This document shows positions 28,912-38,643 of a DNA stretch of 64,000 nt, piece after piece (positions within the stretch are counted from its first letter, which is position 1; each line of letters starts with the position of its first letter). The stretch comes from an uncultured Buttiauxella sp. GTDB lineage: Bacteria > Pseudomonadota > Gammaproteobacteria > Enterobacterales > Enterobacteriaceae. The DNA lies in NCBI GenBank assembly GCA_946480445.1, contig CAMLJN010000011.1, positions 1 through 64,000 of the forward strand, given 5' to 3'. The notes under the pieces are model-generated. The model made no database searches and was not told the origin of the DNA. It saw nothing but the letters and a program-made list of their open reading frames with translations. The position numbers and the translations under genes are program-made.

Positions 28912-28928
28912 AATACAATTTTGGTGCA
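28912..28928. promoter_or_regulatory. NtrC-type site, distal
   Basis: On the minus strand, TGCACCAAAATTGTATT matches the left half and centre of the NtrC consensus (TGCACYAAAATGGTGCA) but is degenerate on the right. Its centre is 23 bases from that of the proximal site, about two helical turns, as expected for tandem enhancer sites. Confidence 0.55.
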
Positions 28929-29114
28929 AAAAGACGGTAAAAAAACGGCAAAAAAACGCCCGGAAATGTCCATTTTGTGAGCGACCTCAAAGGTATTACT
29001 TAGCAGCGAAAGTGGACGATAAAATTCAAAAATAGATCGGAAAAATTTTTTTCAGCTGCCGCACAACGAAAACAGGGGTTTTTGCGGGCGGCTACGCAAA
29101 AGGGCTGGCTGCAC

Positions 29115-29137
29115 TTATCCACTATTCCTGTGGATAA
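29115..29137. promoter_or_regulatory. Pair of inverted DnaA boxes upstream of uvrB
   Basis: TTATCCACT (29,115-29,123, one mismatch) and TGTGGATAA (29,129-29,137, a perfect TTATCCACA in reverse) form an inverted pair with a 5-bp gap. DnaA binding upstream of uvrB has been described in E. coli. Confidence 0.7.
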
Positions 29138-29309
29138 CCTTGTGCATTAGAGTTAGAAAACTAACGGTAAGCGAGAGCGGGCGCGGCCTGCGAGCGAATT
29201 GGCGTGAAACCGGTCTTTTGAAAATATCCTTTATAAATTAAAAGGTTAAATAAAATCAATCCGTGTAAGAAAAGTGTCAAAGAGTAAGGTCTCACTTTTA
29301 TTACACTGC

Positions 29310-29338
29310 TTGACAAATGTTAAAGGGTCAAAATATCT
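29310..29338 (+). promoter_or_regulatory. Possible sigma-70 promoter upstream of uvrB
   Basis: TTGACA at 29,310-29,315 is a perfect -35 element. After 17 bases ATATCT is a weak -10. The remaining DNA between 28,930 and 29,440 is AT-rich and shows no gene. Confidence 0.45.
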
Positions 29339-29439
29339 GGGGATAACCGGGGGCGCACAGTGATAAATCCCGTCTTTGTCGGAAATATGTGCCAGGCAAG
29401 GGGGAAATGGGGCGGGTAAACCAGAATTCTGAACGGCGT

Positions 29440-29459
29440 AACTGGTTTTTCATCCAGTA
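29440..29459. promoter_or_regulatory. LexA (SOS) box of uvrB
   Basis: AACTGGTTTTTCATCCAGTA contains CTG-N10-CAG, the LexA core, about 76 bases before the uvrB start, at the position of the SOS box of E. coli uvrB. Confidence 0.88.
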
Positions 29460-29534
29460 TCTTTTACTGGCAAAAATTCCTGTGCCGGGTAAAATTATTG
29501 TCCGGCCCGCTCGTTTCCCCACCAGGTAGCCCTT

Positions 29535-31550
29535 ATGAGTAAAGCGTTCAAACTTAATTCTGCATTCAAACCCTCAGGCGATCAGCCTGAGGCGATACGT
29601 CGTCTGGTAGAAGGGCTGGAAGACGGCCTGGCCCATCAGACGTTGCTGGGGGTGACCGGGTCAGGGAAGACGTTTACCGTGGCAAATGTGATTGCGGATT
29701 TACAGCGCCCTACAATGGTGCTGGCGCCGAATAAAACGCTGGCGGCGCAGCTGTATGGTGAGATGAAAGAGTTCTTCCCGGATAACGCGGTGGAGTTTTT
29801 TGTTTCCTATTACGATTACTACCAACCGGAAGCCTACGTCCCGAGTTCTGACACCTTTATCGAAAAGGACTCCTCGGTTAACGAACACATCGAACAGATG
29901 CGTCTGTCGGCCACTAAAGCGCTGCTCGAACGCCGCGATGTGATTGTGGTGGCTTCCGTCTCCGCCATTTACGGCCTGGGCGATCCCGATCTCTATCTGA
30001 AGATGATGCTGCATCTCACCAAAGGGATGATCATCGATCAGCGCTCCATTCTCCGTCGCCTCACGGAGCTGCAGTATACCCGCAACGATCAGGCTTTCCA
30101 GCGCGGGACTTTCCGCGTGCGCGGCGAGGTTATTGATATTTTCCCGGCAGAATCCGACGACATGGCCCTGCGCGTGGAGCTGTTTGACGAAGAGGTCGAG
30201 CGACTGTCGCTGTTCGACCCGCTCACCGGCCAGGTGGATCAGGCTATCCAGCGTTTCACCGTCTACCCGAAAACCCACTATGTCACGCCGCGCGAACGTA
30301 TCCTGCAGGCGATGGAAGAGATTAAAACCGAGCTGGCAGACCGCCGTAAGGTGCTGCTGGCCAATAACAAATTACTCGAAGAGCAGCGTTTAACCCAGCG
30401 TACCCAGTTTGACCTGGAGATGATGAACGAGCTGGGCTATTGCTCCGGGGTGGAAAACTACTCGCGCTTCCTGTCCGGGCGCGGGCCGGGCGAGGCGCCG
30501 CCGACGCTGTTCGATTACCTCCCGGCCGATGGCCTGCTGGTGGTGGATGAATCCCACGTTACCATCCCCCAGATTGGCGGCATGTATCGCGGTGACCGGG
30601 CGCGTAAAGAAACGCTGGTGGAGTACGGGTTCCGTTTGCCATCGGCGCTGGACAACCGCCCGTTGAAGTTTGAGGAGTTTGAAGCGCTGGCGCCGCAGAC
30701 AATTTATGTGTCGGCCACGCCGGGTAATTATGAGCTTGAGAAATCCGGCGACGATATTGTCGATCAGGTCGTACGTCCTACGGGGCTGCTCGACCCGATT
30801 ATCGAGGTGCGGCCTGTTGCCACTCAGGTCGACGATTTGCTGTCCGAAATCCGTAAGCGTGTGGAAATTAACGAGCGCGTGCTGGTCACTACGCTCACGA
30901 AGCGCATGGCGGAAGATCTTACCGAGTATCTTGAAGAACACGGTGAACGGGTGCGTTATCTGCACTCGGATATTGATACCGTGGAACGTATGGAAATTAT
31001 CCGCGATTTACGCCTGGGCGAGTTCGACGTGCTGGTGGGCATCAACCTGCTGCGTGAAGGGCTGGATATGCCGGAAGTCTCGCTGGTGGCGATTCTGGAC
31101 GCCGATAAAGAAGGCTTCCTGCGTTCGGAGCGATCGCTTATTCAGACCATCGGGCGAGCGGCGCGTAACGTTAACGGCAAAGCGATTCTGTACGGGGATA
31201 AAATCACCCCGTCAATGGCGAAGGCTATCGGCGAGACGGAGCGCCGCCGCGAGAAGCAGCAGCGCTACAACGAAGAAAACGGCATTACGCCGCAGGGCCT
31301 GAACAAAAAAGTGGTCGATATTCTGGCGCTGGGCGAGGGCATGTCGAAAACCAAAGGCAGGATGAAAAGCAAAGCGCGCAGCGTGATTGAAGAAGATGAA
31401 GTGCTGCTGACGCCGAAAGCGCTGCAGCAGAAGATTCATCAGCTGGAGGCGAAGATGCTGGAGCATGCTCAGAACCTGGAATTCGAAGAGGCGGCGCTGG
31501 TGCGCGACCAGCTTCATCAGCTGCGGGATCTGTTTATCGCCGCATCCTGA
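29535..31550 (+). CDS. uvrB: Excinuclease ABC subunit UvrB
   Basis: Damage-verifying helicase-like subunit of nucleotide excision repair; it receives lesions from UvrA and recruits UvrC. The 671-residue protein has Walker A GVTGSGKT near residue 40, the beta-hairpin region [21 protein letters not shown] near 93-113, the helicase motif DESH, later motifs ending in QTIGRAARN, and a C-terminal UVR domain ([22 protein letters not shown]) for UvrC. It is monocistronic, with a LexA box upstream and a REP element downstream. Confidence 0.97.
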   Translation: MSKAFKLNSAFKPSGDQPEAIRRLVEGLEDGLAHQTLLGVTGSGKTFTVANVIADLQRPTMVLAPNKTLAAQLYGEMKEFFPDNAVEFFVSYYDYYQPEAYVPSSDTFIEKDSSVNEHIEQMRLSATKALLERRDVIVVASVSAIYGLGDPDLYLKMMLHLTKGMIIDQRSILRRLTELQYTRNDQAFQRGTFRVRGEVIDIFPAESDDMALRVELFDEEVERLSLFDPLTGQVDQAIQRFTVYPKTHYVTPRERILQAMEEIKTELADRRKVLLANNKLLEEQRLTQRTQFDLEMMNELGYCSGVENYSRFLSGRGPGEAPPTLFDYLPADGLLVVDESHVTIPQIGGMYRGDRARKETLVEYGFRLPSALDNRPLKFEEFEALAPQTIYVSATPGNYELEKSGDDIVDQVVRPTGLLDPIIEVRPVATQVDDLLSEIRKRVEINERVLVTTLTKRMAEDLTEYLEEHGERVRYLHSDIDTVERMEIIRDLRLGEFDVLVGINLLREGLDMPEVSLVAILDADKEGFLRSERSLIQTIGRAARNVNGKAILYGDKITPSMAKAIGETERRREKQQRYNEENGITPQGLNKKVVDILALGEGMSKTKGRMKSKARSVIEEDEVLLTPKALQQKIHQLEAKMLEHAQNLEFEEAALVRDQLHQLRDLFIAAS

Positions 31551-31556
31551 AATCCT

Positions 31557-31582
31557 CGGGTGGCGCTGCGCTTACCCGACGC
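31557..31582. repeat. REP-type palindrome after uvrB
   Basis: TCGGGT-GGCGCTGCGCTT-ACCCGA imperfect palindrome between convergent uvrB and yvcK. It is nearly the same as the element after modC (16,105-16,138). Confidence 0.7.
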
Positions 31583-31636
31583 GCCAATCATGGGGGCGGC
31601 AGGGTGAACACAGATCCACCCGCCGCCCTGCATTTT

Positions 31637-32545
31637 TTAACCCAAAGTCTGAATTGCTTTTTCCATCGCCTGGCGTAGCAGCACGCGGTCGTGGCGGTAG
31701 GGAATGTCGCTGGCCTCTAACGGCTCCTGAATCACAACCCGATCCTGCACGCCTGACACGTCGACGTGCGGCCCGACAACCACCGCGTCAATAATGCGTT
31801 TGCCCACGCGTTGCTCCATGATTTCCAGCTTCTCTTTTAACGTCAGGCTTGCCGCGGCTACGCTAAGCTCGCGTCCAAGATTGCCGATATACACCACTGG
31901 CGCAGGCGTGCGCCTGAGCGCCTGATCCATATCCTCAAGCAGTAGCAGCGGCATCAGGCTGGTGTAAAAACTGCCCGGGCCAATCAGGATAAGATCGGCT
32001 TCGGCAATGGCCTCCACCGCCTCGCGGGTGGCGTGGGATTTCGGATACAGCATCAACTCCTGAGGCGGGTGGGCAAGCTGGTCGATATTCACTTCACCAT
32101 AAATAAAATGCCCGTCCGCGTCCGTGGCCATCAAATCAACCGGTTGTTCCGACATCGGGATCAGCAGCGCATCCACTTTAAGCAGATTACGAATAAGATT
32201 AATGGCTTCCAGAGGCCGCACGCTGAGGTGATCCAGCGCCTTTAACATCAGGTTTCCAAGGTTATGCCCGGAAAGTTCGCCGTTACCGCCAAAACGGTAC
32301 TCAAACATCGCGGAAGCCACGCTGGGTTCAGTAATTAACTGATTTAAACAGTTACGCATATCTCCCCAGGCGATCCCCCCTTCAGAGCGCCGGATACGGC
32401 CCGTCGACCCGCCGTTATCCGTGGTGGTGACGATGCCTGTCAGGCGCGATCCTAACGAAGAAAGGGAAGACATGACCCGGCCAAGACCGTGGCCGCCGCC
32501 GAGGGCAACCACCCGATCCAGATCTGCAAAAGTGCGACTGCGCAT
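31637..32545 (-). CDS. ybhK: YvcK/YbhK, UDP-GlcNAc-binding gluconeogenesis factor family
   Basis: 302-residue cytosolic protein of the CofD/YvcK family. It begins [19 protein letters not shown], a Rossmann-type nucleotide loop, followed by [14 protein letters not shown] and the conserved GNLMLKAL and [11 protein letters not shown] blocks. In Bacillus the homologue binds UDP-GlcNAc and is needed for growth on gluconeogenic carbon; the role in enterics is less clear. It is convergent with uvrB and divergent from moaA, as in E. coli. Confidence 0.92.
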   Translation of the reverse strand: MRSRTFADLDRVVALGGGHGLGRVMSSLSSLGSRLTGIVTTTDNGGSTGRIRRSEGGIAWGDMRNCLNQLITEPSVASAMFEYRFGGNGELSGHNLGNLMLKALDHLSVRPLEAINLIRNLLKVDALLIPMSEQPVDLMATDADGHFIYGEVNIDQLAHPPQELMLYPKSHATREAVEAIAEADLILIGPGSFYTSLMPLLLLEDMDQALRRTPAPVVYIGNLGRELSVAAASLTLKEKLEIMEQRVGKRIIDAVVVGPHVDVSGVQDRVVIQEPLEASDIPYRHDRVLLRQAMEKAIQTLG

Positions 32546-32685
32546 AGCTATTCCTTATGACCAACTCTCCGGCTTAAGGTAGCTTAAATGCGTCGAAAAG
32601 ACGATGCAGGCTCAGCTGTTAATGATGTATATCAAGGTAAAAGTTAACTTTTCGCGTACTCTGTGGCGAAATTGAACGATAATTT

Positions 32686-32709
32686 CGTTATGTATATGTT
32701 TATATAGCG
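32686..32709. promoter_or_regulatory. ModE box at the moa promoter
   Basis: CGTTATGTA-TATGTT-TATATAGCG is a 24-bp inverted repeat of the same form as the modA box (9-6-9). It lies 184 bases before moaA, where molybdate-bound ModE activates transcription in E. coli. Confidence 0.8.
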
Positions 32710-32756
32710 AAAGTGGCTATGGCGAAGTTAACCCTCACGCGCTACTATCGTTGAAC

Positions 32757-32858
32757 ACACACTAAGCCTCCGGACCTACGTCGCAAGATAAGGTGCTTTG
32801 GCCGTGACCCTCCCGGTCACCAGGGTGCAGAAAGAAATGCCTGCATCTCCCGTATTTG
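32757..32858 (+). ncRNA. Molybdenum cofactor riboswitch (moco RNA motif)
   Basis: The moaA leader resembles the E. coli moco RNA. It has ACACTAAGCCTCCGG at the 5' side, a CTCCCGGTCACCAGGGTG core, then ATGCCTGCATCTCCCGTATT directly before the AAGGTGT ribosome site. The last block is almost identical to E. coli from memory. When Moco is abundant the RNA is thought to hide the moaA ribosome site. Boundaries are approximate. Confidence 0.85.
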
Positions 32859-32869
32859 GAAAGGTGTAT

Positions 32870-33859
32870 ATGGCTCCTCAACTGACCGATGCGTTTGCGC
32901 GCAAGTTTTTCTATCTGCGTCTTTCGATAACCGACGTCTGCAACTTCCGTTGCAACTACTGCCTGCCGGATGGCTATAAGCCCCACGGCGTGGCGAATAA
33001 AAGCTTTCTCAGCGTCGATGAAATTCGCCGTGTCACCCGCGCTTTTGCCGCCCTGGGGACGGAAAAGGTCCGCCTGACCGGGGGGGAACCCTCACTGCGC
33101 CGCGACTTTGCGGAGATTATTGCCGCCATTCGTGAAAATCCTGCTATTCGTCAGCTTGCCGTCACCACCAACGGTTACCGTCTTGCCAGAGACATTCAGC
33201 AGTGGCGCGATGCCGGGCTGACCGCCGTGAACGTCAGCGTCGACAGCCTCGATGCCCGCCAGTTTCACGCCATCACCGGGCAGGACAAGTTCCGCCAGGT
33301 GATGCAGGGGATTGATGCCGCTTTTGCTGCCGGTTTCGCGAAGGTAAAAGTCAACACGGTGCTTATGCGAGGGGTAAACCATCACGAGCTGGATACCTTC
33401 CTCGCCTGGATCAAACCGCGCCCGATTCAGCTGCGCTTTATTGAGCTGATGGAAACCGGCGACGGCGGCGAGCTGTTCCGCAAATACCATATCTCCGGCA
33501 CCACCCTCCGCGACCAGCTTTTGCAGCGCGGCTGGATCCACCAGCTGCGTGGCCGCAGCGACGGCCCGGCACAGGTCTTTTGCCATCCGGATTACGAAGG
33601 CGAAATCGGCCTTATCATGCCGTATGAGAAAGATTTCTGCGCAAGCTGCAACCGCCTGCGCGTGTCGTCGGTGGGCAATCTGCACCTGTGCCTGTTTGGC
33701 GACGGCGGTATCTCACTGCGCGATCTGCTGGCCAGCGACGCCCAGAGTGAAGCGCTGGAAGCCCGCATTTCATCGGCGCTCGCCCAAAAGAAACAAACCC
33801 ATTTTCTGCATGACGGTCATACCGGCATCACACAAAACCTGTCCTATATCGGCGGATAG
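32870..33859 (+). CDS. moaA: GTP 3',8-cyclase MoaA
   Basis: Radical-SAM enzyme that starts molybdenum cofactor synthesis by rearranging GTP. The 329-residue protein has the first cluster motif CNFRCNYC near residues 24-31 and the C-terminal cluster cysteines in [12 protein letters not shown]...LHLC, ending with YIGG as the family does. The frame is open back to 32,798 inside the riboswitch, but ATG 32,870 follows AAGGTGT and matches the E. coli start. It is the first gene of moaABCDE. Confidence 0.96.
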   Translation: MAPQLTDAFARKFFYLRLSITDVCNFRCNYCLPDGYKPHGVANKSFLSVDEIRRVTRAFAALGTEKVRLTGGEPSLRRDFAEIIAAIRENPAIRQLAVTTNGYRLARDIQQWRDAGLTAVNVSVDSLDARQFHAITGQDKFRQVMQGIDAAFAAGFAKVKVNTVLMRGVNHHELDTFLAWIKPRPIQLRFIELMETGDGGELFRKYHISGTTLRDQLLQRGWIHQLRGRSDGPAQVFCHPDYEGEIGLIMPYEKDFCASCNRLRVSSVGNLHLCLFGDGGISLRDLLASDAQSEALEARISSALAQKKQTHFLHDGHTGITQNLSYIGG

Positions 33860-33883
33860 CCGACAAAAACAAGGAGCAAAAAC

Positions 33884-34396
33884 ATGAGTCAGGTAAGCGA
33901 AGTGTTTATCCCGGCACGTATTGCTATTTTGACCGTCTCCAGCCGTCGTGGTGAAGACGAAGATACCTCAGGCCACTATTTGCGTGATGCCGCGACTGAG
34001 GCGGGGCACGAAGTGGTAGAGAAGGCCATCGTGAAAGAGAACCGTTACGCGATTCGCGCCTGTGTTTCTCAGTTGATCGCCGACGATGATGTGCAGGTCG
34101 TTCTGATCAACGGTGGCACCGGCTTTACCGAGGGTGACCAGGTGCCTGAAGCACTTTTGCCGCTGTTTGACCGCGAAATAGAAGGGTTTGGTGAGCTGTT
34201 CCGTATGCTTTCCTTTGAGGAAATAGGCACGTCGACGCTGCAATCCCGCGCGGTGGCCGGTATGGCTAACCGAACGTTGATCTTCGCTATGCCCGGCTCA
34301 ACAAAGGCCTGCCATACCGCATGGGAAAACATCATCGTGCAGCAGCTTGATGCTCGCCTGCGCCCGTGTAACTTCCATCCACATATTAAGAAATAA
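33884..34396 (+). CDS. moaB: MoaB, molybdopterin-binding family protein
   Basis: 170-residue cytosolic protein of the MogA/MoaB fold, with the molybdopterin-binding motif INGGTGFTEGDQVPEAL near residue 75 and the conserved MPGSTKAC. In E. coli it is dispensable for Moco synthesis and its job is uncertain. It lies 24 bases after moaA with AAGGAG upstream. Confidence 0.95.
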   Translation: MSQVSEVFIPARIAILTVSSRRGEDEDTSGHYLRDAATEAGHEVVEKAIVKENRYAIRACVSQLIADDDVQVVLINGGTGFTEGDQVPEALLPLFDREIEGFGELFRMLSFEEIGTSTLQSRAVAGMANRTLIFAMPGSTKACHTAWENIIVQQLDARLRPCNFHPHIKK

Positions 34397-34399
34397 GCT

Positions 34400-34885
34400 A
34401 TGTCGCAACTGACCCATATTAATGCCGCCGGTGAAGCGCATATGGTGGATGTTTCCGCCAAAACCGAAACCGTTCGCGAAGCGCGCGCCGAAGCTTTTGT
34501 CACCATGCAGGCTGAGACGCTGGCTATGATTGTCGACGGCAGCCATCACAAAGGTGATGTTTTTGCCACGGCGCGTATCGCCGGTATTCAGGCGGCAAAA
34601 CGTACCTGGGAGCTGATCCCGCTGTGCCACCCTCTGCTGCTGAGTAAAGTCGAAGTTAATCTTGAGGCCGAACCGGAGAATAACCGCGTGCGCATTGAAT
34701 CCGTTTGTCGTCTGACGGGTAAAACGGGCGTTGAGATGGAAGCGCTTACCGCAGCGTCCGTTGCAGCCTTAACCATCTACGACATGTGCAAGGCCGTGCA
34801 GAAAGACATGGTCATTGGCCCGGTTCGCCTGTTGGCGAAAAGCGGTGGCAAATCAGGTGACTTTAAGGTGGACCGCCATGATTAA
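34400..34885 (+). CDS. moaC: Cyclic pyranopterin monophosphate synthase MoaC
   Basis: Completes formation of cyclic pyranopterin monophosphate from the MoaA product. The 161-residue protein has the [15 protein letters not shown] active-site block near residue 73 and [23 protein letters not shown] near 112-134 containing the catalytic Asp. Only 3 bases separate it from moaB, and it overlaps moaD by 8. Confidence 0.96.
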   Translation: MSQLTHINAAGEAHMVDVSAKTETVREARAEAFVTMQAETLAMIVDGSHHKGDVFATARIAGIQAAKRTWELIPLCHPLLLSKVEVNLEAEPENNRVRIESVCRLTGKTGVEMEALTAASVAALTIYDMCKAVQKDMVIGPVRLLAKSGGKSGDFKVDRHD

Positions 34886-35123
34886 CGTGCTCTTTTTTGC
34901 CCAGGTACGTGAGCTGGTGGACTGCGACAGGCTGTCGCTCGAGGCGGCTTACAGCGACGTCGAGCAGCTTCGCACGGCGCTGGCGGCCAGAAGCGATCGC
35001 TGGGCGTTGGCCCTTGAATCCGGCAAGCTGCTGGCGGCGGTTAACCAGACGCTGGTGAGTTTCGATCACCCGCTAAACGACGGCGATGAAGTCGCTTTCT
35101 TCCCGCCGGTCACCGGAGGCTGA
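34878..35123 (+). CDS. moaD: Molybdopterin synthase small subunit MoaD
   Basis: 81-residue ubiquitin-like sulfur carrier. The C-terminal VTGG becomes a thiocarboxylate that donates sulfur to MPT in the MoaD-MoaE synthase. The protein begins [16 protein letters not shown] 34,878 overlaps the end of moaC; the upstream open frame to 34,815 is inside moaC. Confidence 0.95.
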   Translation: MINVLFFAQVRELVDCDRLSLEAAYSDVEQLRTALAARSDRWALALESGKLLAAVNQTLVSFDHPLNDGDEVAFFPPVTGG

Positions 35124-35127
35124 GGCG

Positions 35128-35580
35128 ATGGAAAATACCCGTATCCGCGTAGGCCACGACAATTTTAGCGTGGGGGATGAATACCAGTGGCTTTCGCAGT
35201 GCGATGAAGACGGCGCGGTGGTGACCTTCACCGGCAAAGTTCGCAACCATAATCTCGGCGACAGCGTCAGCGCCCTGACGCTTGAACACTATCCGGGGAT
35301 GACGGAGAAAGCGCTGGCGGAGATCGTTGCTCAGGCCCGTGCTCGCTGGCCGCTGCAACGGGTGTCTGTGATTCATCGCATCGGTGAACTCTGGCCCGGC
35401 GAGGAAATTGTTTTTGTTGGTGTAACCGGCGCGCACCGCAGTTCGGCGTTTGAAGCGGCACAATTTATGATGGATTATCTGAAAACGCGCGCGCCTTTCT
35501 GGAAGCGTGAAGCCACGCAGGACGGGGATCGCTGGGTTGACGCCCGCGACAGCGATAAGCAGACGGCTAAACGCTGGTAG
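35128..35580 (+). CDS. moaE: Molybdopterin synthase large subunit MoaE
   Basis: 150-residue catalytic subunit of molybdopterin synthase. It shows VTFTGKVRNHNLGD, LEHYPGM, the VIHRIGELWPGEEIVFVGV segment and the active-site lysines in FWKREATQDGDRW near residue 126. ATG 35,128 is 4 bases after moaD; earlier open frame lies within moaD. Confidence 0.95.
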   Translation: MENTRIRVGHDNFSVGDEYQWLSQCDEDGAVVTFTGKVRNHNLGDSVSALTLEHYPGMTEKALAEIVAQARARWPLQRVSVIHRIGELWPGEEIVFVGVTGAHRSSAFEAAQFMMDYLKTRAPFWKREATQDGDRWVDARDSDKQTAKRW

Positions 35581-35667
35581 GAGGCACCCTGTTAGAGTTG
35601 TGTTAATCTTAATCATGGTAGGCTTTTAAGCCTGAATCGGGTTAACGCAATCAACAGAGGTAGCATC

Positions 35668-36378
35668 ATGGATCGATTCCCCCGCTCCAATGACACAATC
35701 GTTCAGCAGGCCCGTACCGGCCTGCAGGCATACATGGCTCAGGTTTACGGCTGGATGACCTGCGGGCTGTTACTCACCGCGTTTATTGCCTGGTATGCCG
35801 CGAATACGCCAGCGGTGATGGAGTTTGTCTTCTCCAGCAAAATAACTTTCTTCGGCCTTATCATTGCCCAGCTGGCGCTGGTTTTTGTGCTCTCTGGCAT
35901 GGTGCAAAGGCTAAGTGCGGGCATGGCAACAACCTTGTTTATGCTGTATTCCGCGCTGACGGGCCTGACCCTCTCCAGCATCTTTATCGTGTACACCTAT
36001 TCGTCCATCGCCAGCACCTTTGTTGTGGCGGGGGGGATGTTCGGTGCCATGAGCCTGTACGGCTACACCACGAAACGTGACCTGAGCGGCTTCGGCAATA
36101 TGCTGTTTATGGCGCTGATCGGCATCGTACTGGCCTCGCTGGTGAACATCTGGCTGAAAAGCACGGCGTTGATGTGGGCGGTAACGTACATCGGCGTGAT
36201 TGTGTTTGTCGGCCTGACGGCTTACGACACGCAAAAACTGAAAAATATCGGTGAGCAGATCGACGTGCGCGATACGCAGAATATGCGTAAATACTCCATC
36301 CTCGGCGCGCTGACGCTGTATCTGGACTTTGTTAACCTGTTCCTGATGCTGCTGCGTATTTTCGGCAACCGTCGTTAA
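35668..36378 (+). CDS. ybhL: Bax-inhibitor-1/TMBIM family membrane protein YbhL
   Basis: 236-residue inner-membrane protein with seven hydrophobic helices after a polar N-terminus (MDRFPRSNDTIVQQARTG). It carries the BI-1 signature YDTQKLKNIGEQ near residue 190, with the paired acidic residues of the family's proton/calcium switch. Physiological role in enterics is not established. The gene stands alone, with AGAGG upstream. Confidence 0.92.
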   Translation: MDRFPRSNDTIVQQARTGLQAYMAQVYGWMTCGLLLTAFIAWYAANTPAVMEFVFSSKITFFGLIIAQLALVFVLSGMVQRLSAGMATTLFMLYSALTGLTLSSIFIVYTYSSIASTFVVAGGMFGAMSLYGYTTKRDLSGFGNMLFMALIGIVLASLVNIWLKSTALMWAVTYIGVIVFVGLTAYDTQKLKNIGEQIDVRDTQNMRKYSILGALTLYLDFVNLFLMLLRIFGNRR

Positions 36379-36383
36379 TTTTA

Positions 36384-36430
36384 CCCCTCACCCTAATCCT
36401 CTCCCTGTTGGGAGAGGTTCGGGGTGAGGA
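36384..36430. repeat. Palindromic intergenic repeat between ybhL and ybhN
   Basis: CCCTCACCC-TAATCCTCTCCC, short loop, GGGAGAGG-TTCGGGGTGAGG forms a long imperfect hairpin between convergent genes. This pattern is a common dispersed enterobacterial repeat and may act as a bidirectional terminator. Confidence 0.65.
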
Positions 36431-37396
36431 TTAAGATGTCTCCATGATTTTCTGATTTTTCGCCCGCAGCTTCTTCGCCCGGCTCTCAAGCCACAGATAG
36501 CAGACAATCGCCAGCAGCAGTGGGGCGATAAAATAGAGCATTCGATAGGCCAGCAGCGCCGCAATAATGGTTCCATGACTGATGTGTTCTCCCGCCAGCA
36601 GCGCAATAAATACCGCTTCCAGTACGCCAATCCCCGCCGGAATATGCACTATTACCCCCGCAATACTGCTCACCAGCAGCACGCCCAGCACGAAGAAATA
36701 GTCAATCTGCTGGCCCAGCAGCAGCCAGATGATGGTGCCCATTACCATCCAGTTGGCGCTGGAAATCACCAGTTGCGCGACGGCGAACCTGAACGAGGGG
36801 AGCACCAGACGCTGGCCGCGAATCGTGGCGTGGCGGTGTCGGGCAAAGGCGCAGAACCACAGGTAGACCGCAATGCTGGCCAGCAGCACTGCGCCCAGAA
36901 TGCGTAAGGTTACCTGGTCGATATACCAGTGCGCCGGCAGCTGTACTACGCCGATGCTGAAGATCACCCCAGCCAGCAGAATATAGCCGAGCCAGTTAGT
37001 GGAAATGCTCAGGGAAAAAATCCGCGTGATGGTGCTGCCCGGCAAGCCCAGCCGGGAGTAGAGACGGTAGCGCATACCGATGCCGCCCACCCAGGTGCTG
37101 AGCGTGAGATTGAAGGCATAGCAGATAAATGACACCAGCATTACCTGACGTTTGGCCAGCTTGTGCCCGCAATAGGTGCGGGCCAGCAGGTCGTAACAGC
37201 CATAGATCAGATAACTTAAAATCAACAGCCCGACGGCGCTAAGCAGCACGGCGCGGTTGTAGTTACGAATAACTTTCCACACCTCCTGCCAGTCAACCCT
37301 GGTCGCGTAGACCGCCAGTAACACAATCACCGCGATGAAAAACAGCCAGGTGAGGATCTTCTTTGCTTTGCGCCAGTTCAGGCGTGCGTGCGGCAT
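36431..37396 (-). CDS. ybhN: YbhN, UPF0104/LPG-synthase-type membrane protein
   Basis: 321-residue inner-membrane protein with about eight helices and the conserved NLTLSTWVGGIGMRYRLYSRLGL and HIPAGIGVLEAVFIALLAG blocks of the lysylphosphatidylglycerol-synthase-TM-like family. E. coli YbhN lies downstream of clsB, which suggests a role linked to phospholipids; function is unproven. Its ATG overlaps the original clsB stop (TGATG), so coupling to full-length clsB translation would be lost if the amber codon in clsB is not read through. Confidence 0.92.
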   Translation of the reverse strand: MPHARLNWRKAKKILTWLFFIAVIVLLAVYATRVDWQEVWKVIRNYNRAVLLSAVGLLILSYLIYGCYDLLARTYCGHKLAKRQVMLVSFICYAFNLTLSTWVGGIGMRYRLYSRLGLPGSTITRIFSLSISTNWLGYILLAGVIFSIGVVQLPAHWYIDQVTLRILGAVLLASIAVYLWFCAFARHRHATIRGQRLVLPSFRFAVAQLVISSANWMVMGTIIWLLLGQQIDYFFVLGVLLVSSIAGVIVHIPAGIGVLEAVFIALLAGEHISHGTIIAALLAYRMLYFIAPLLLAIVCYLWLESRAKKLRAKNQKIMETS

Positions 37397-38643
37397 CAGA
37401 ATTTTACTCCCTGGTTATCTGTCTCTACCCGGTCCTGGGTTTCCATCTCGGGCTGGACGGGAGGCTTAACCAGCGCAAGCCGGGGAGTGTGGGCGGGCAG
37501 CCAGCCCACCATTGCCGGGAAGTGACGCAAAAAGTGGAACGCCAGCACGCTTTTGGCCAGATTCCACTAGGTGCGTTTTGGCAGCATGGATTCGTCTACT
37601 TTCTGACAATCCCTGGCGAGTAGCCCGCGGAGGTTCTCGCTCAGCGTGGCGTTAAACTGGCGGTCGTAGATGATCAGGTTCGCCTCAAGGTTCAGCGACA
37701 GGCTAAGCGGGTCAAGATTACTGGAGCCTACCGTCGCCCAGTGATCGTCCATGACGGCCACCTTGCCGTGCAGCGGGCGGCGGGTGTATTCAAATATTTC
37801 TACTCCGGATTTCACCAGGTAGTTATAGAGCAGGCGAGCGCCCACTTTGACTATCGGCATATCCGGTTCACCCTGAACGATCAGTTTCACCTTCACGCCG
37901 CGCCGGGAAGCGCTGCGCATGGCGTGCAGCAGGCGGTAGCCGGGGAAGAAATAGGCGTTGGCGATAATCACTTCCTGCTTCGCATTGCTGAGCATCTTCA
38001 GATAGTAGCGTTCAATATCGTCGCGATGCTCATTATTATCGCGCCAGACAAACAGCGCCTGCGCCTCGCCGGGAGTGAGATTATCGTGGGCGTGACTGTG
38101 GCGACGCTCCCACCAGCGACGACGGGTTTCATCCTGCCCCGGCAGGCAGGAAATTACATACTGGTAAATGTCTTCCACCACCGGGCCCTGAACTTTAACC
38201 GCATAGTCCTGCTTGGCCTCCGGGCCATAATCGGTCATATGCTCGGCGGAATAGTTAATCCCACCCACGAAGGCCACTTCACCGTCTACCACGACAATTT
38301 TGCGGTGCATACGGCGGAACAGGTTGGTGCGCATACCGAAAATGAGCGGGCGCGGATCGTAGTAGCGAAACATGACCCCCGCGGCGGTGAGTTCGCTGAC
38401 AAAGCTGTCGCTGAGGTCCGGCGAGCCGTAGCCATCCAGCAAAACCTCAATGCTCACCCCGCGACGGGCGGCGGTCAGTATCGCCTCGTGTAGCTGTTTG
38501 CCAACGTCGTCTTCAAACCAGATGAAAGTTTCCAGAATCACTTTGCTGCGGGCATGTGCGATGGCATCAAAGACCGCCGGGAAGTACGCTTCGCCGTTTT
38601 CCAGCAGTTCGATGCGGTTGCCGTCGCGCCAGTTATTTTTCAT
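37396..38643 (-). pseudogene. clsB: Cardiolipin synthase B gene with an in-frame amber codon
   Basis: Phospholipase D-superfamily cardiolipin synthase (YbhO). Both HKD motifs are intact: MHRKIVVVD near residue 113 and LHGKVAVMDD near residue 292. Translation from ATG 38,643 stops at TAG 37,567-37,569 after 358 residues (MLPKRT). The same frame then continues WNLAKSVLAFHFLRHFP to TGA 37,396-37,398, matching the E. coli C-terminus, where the codon is Trp (RTWWNL). The lesion removes the last 56 residues of 415. The shortened protein may or may not be active. The start overlaps ybhP by 4 bases. Confidence 0.85.
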
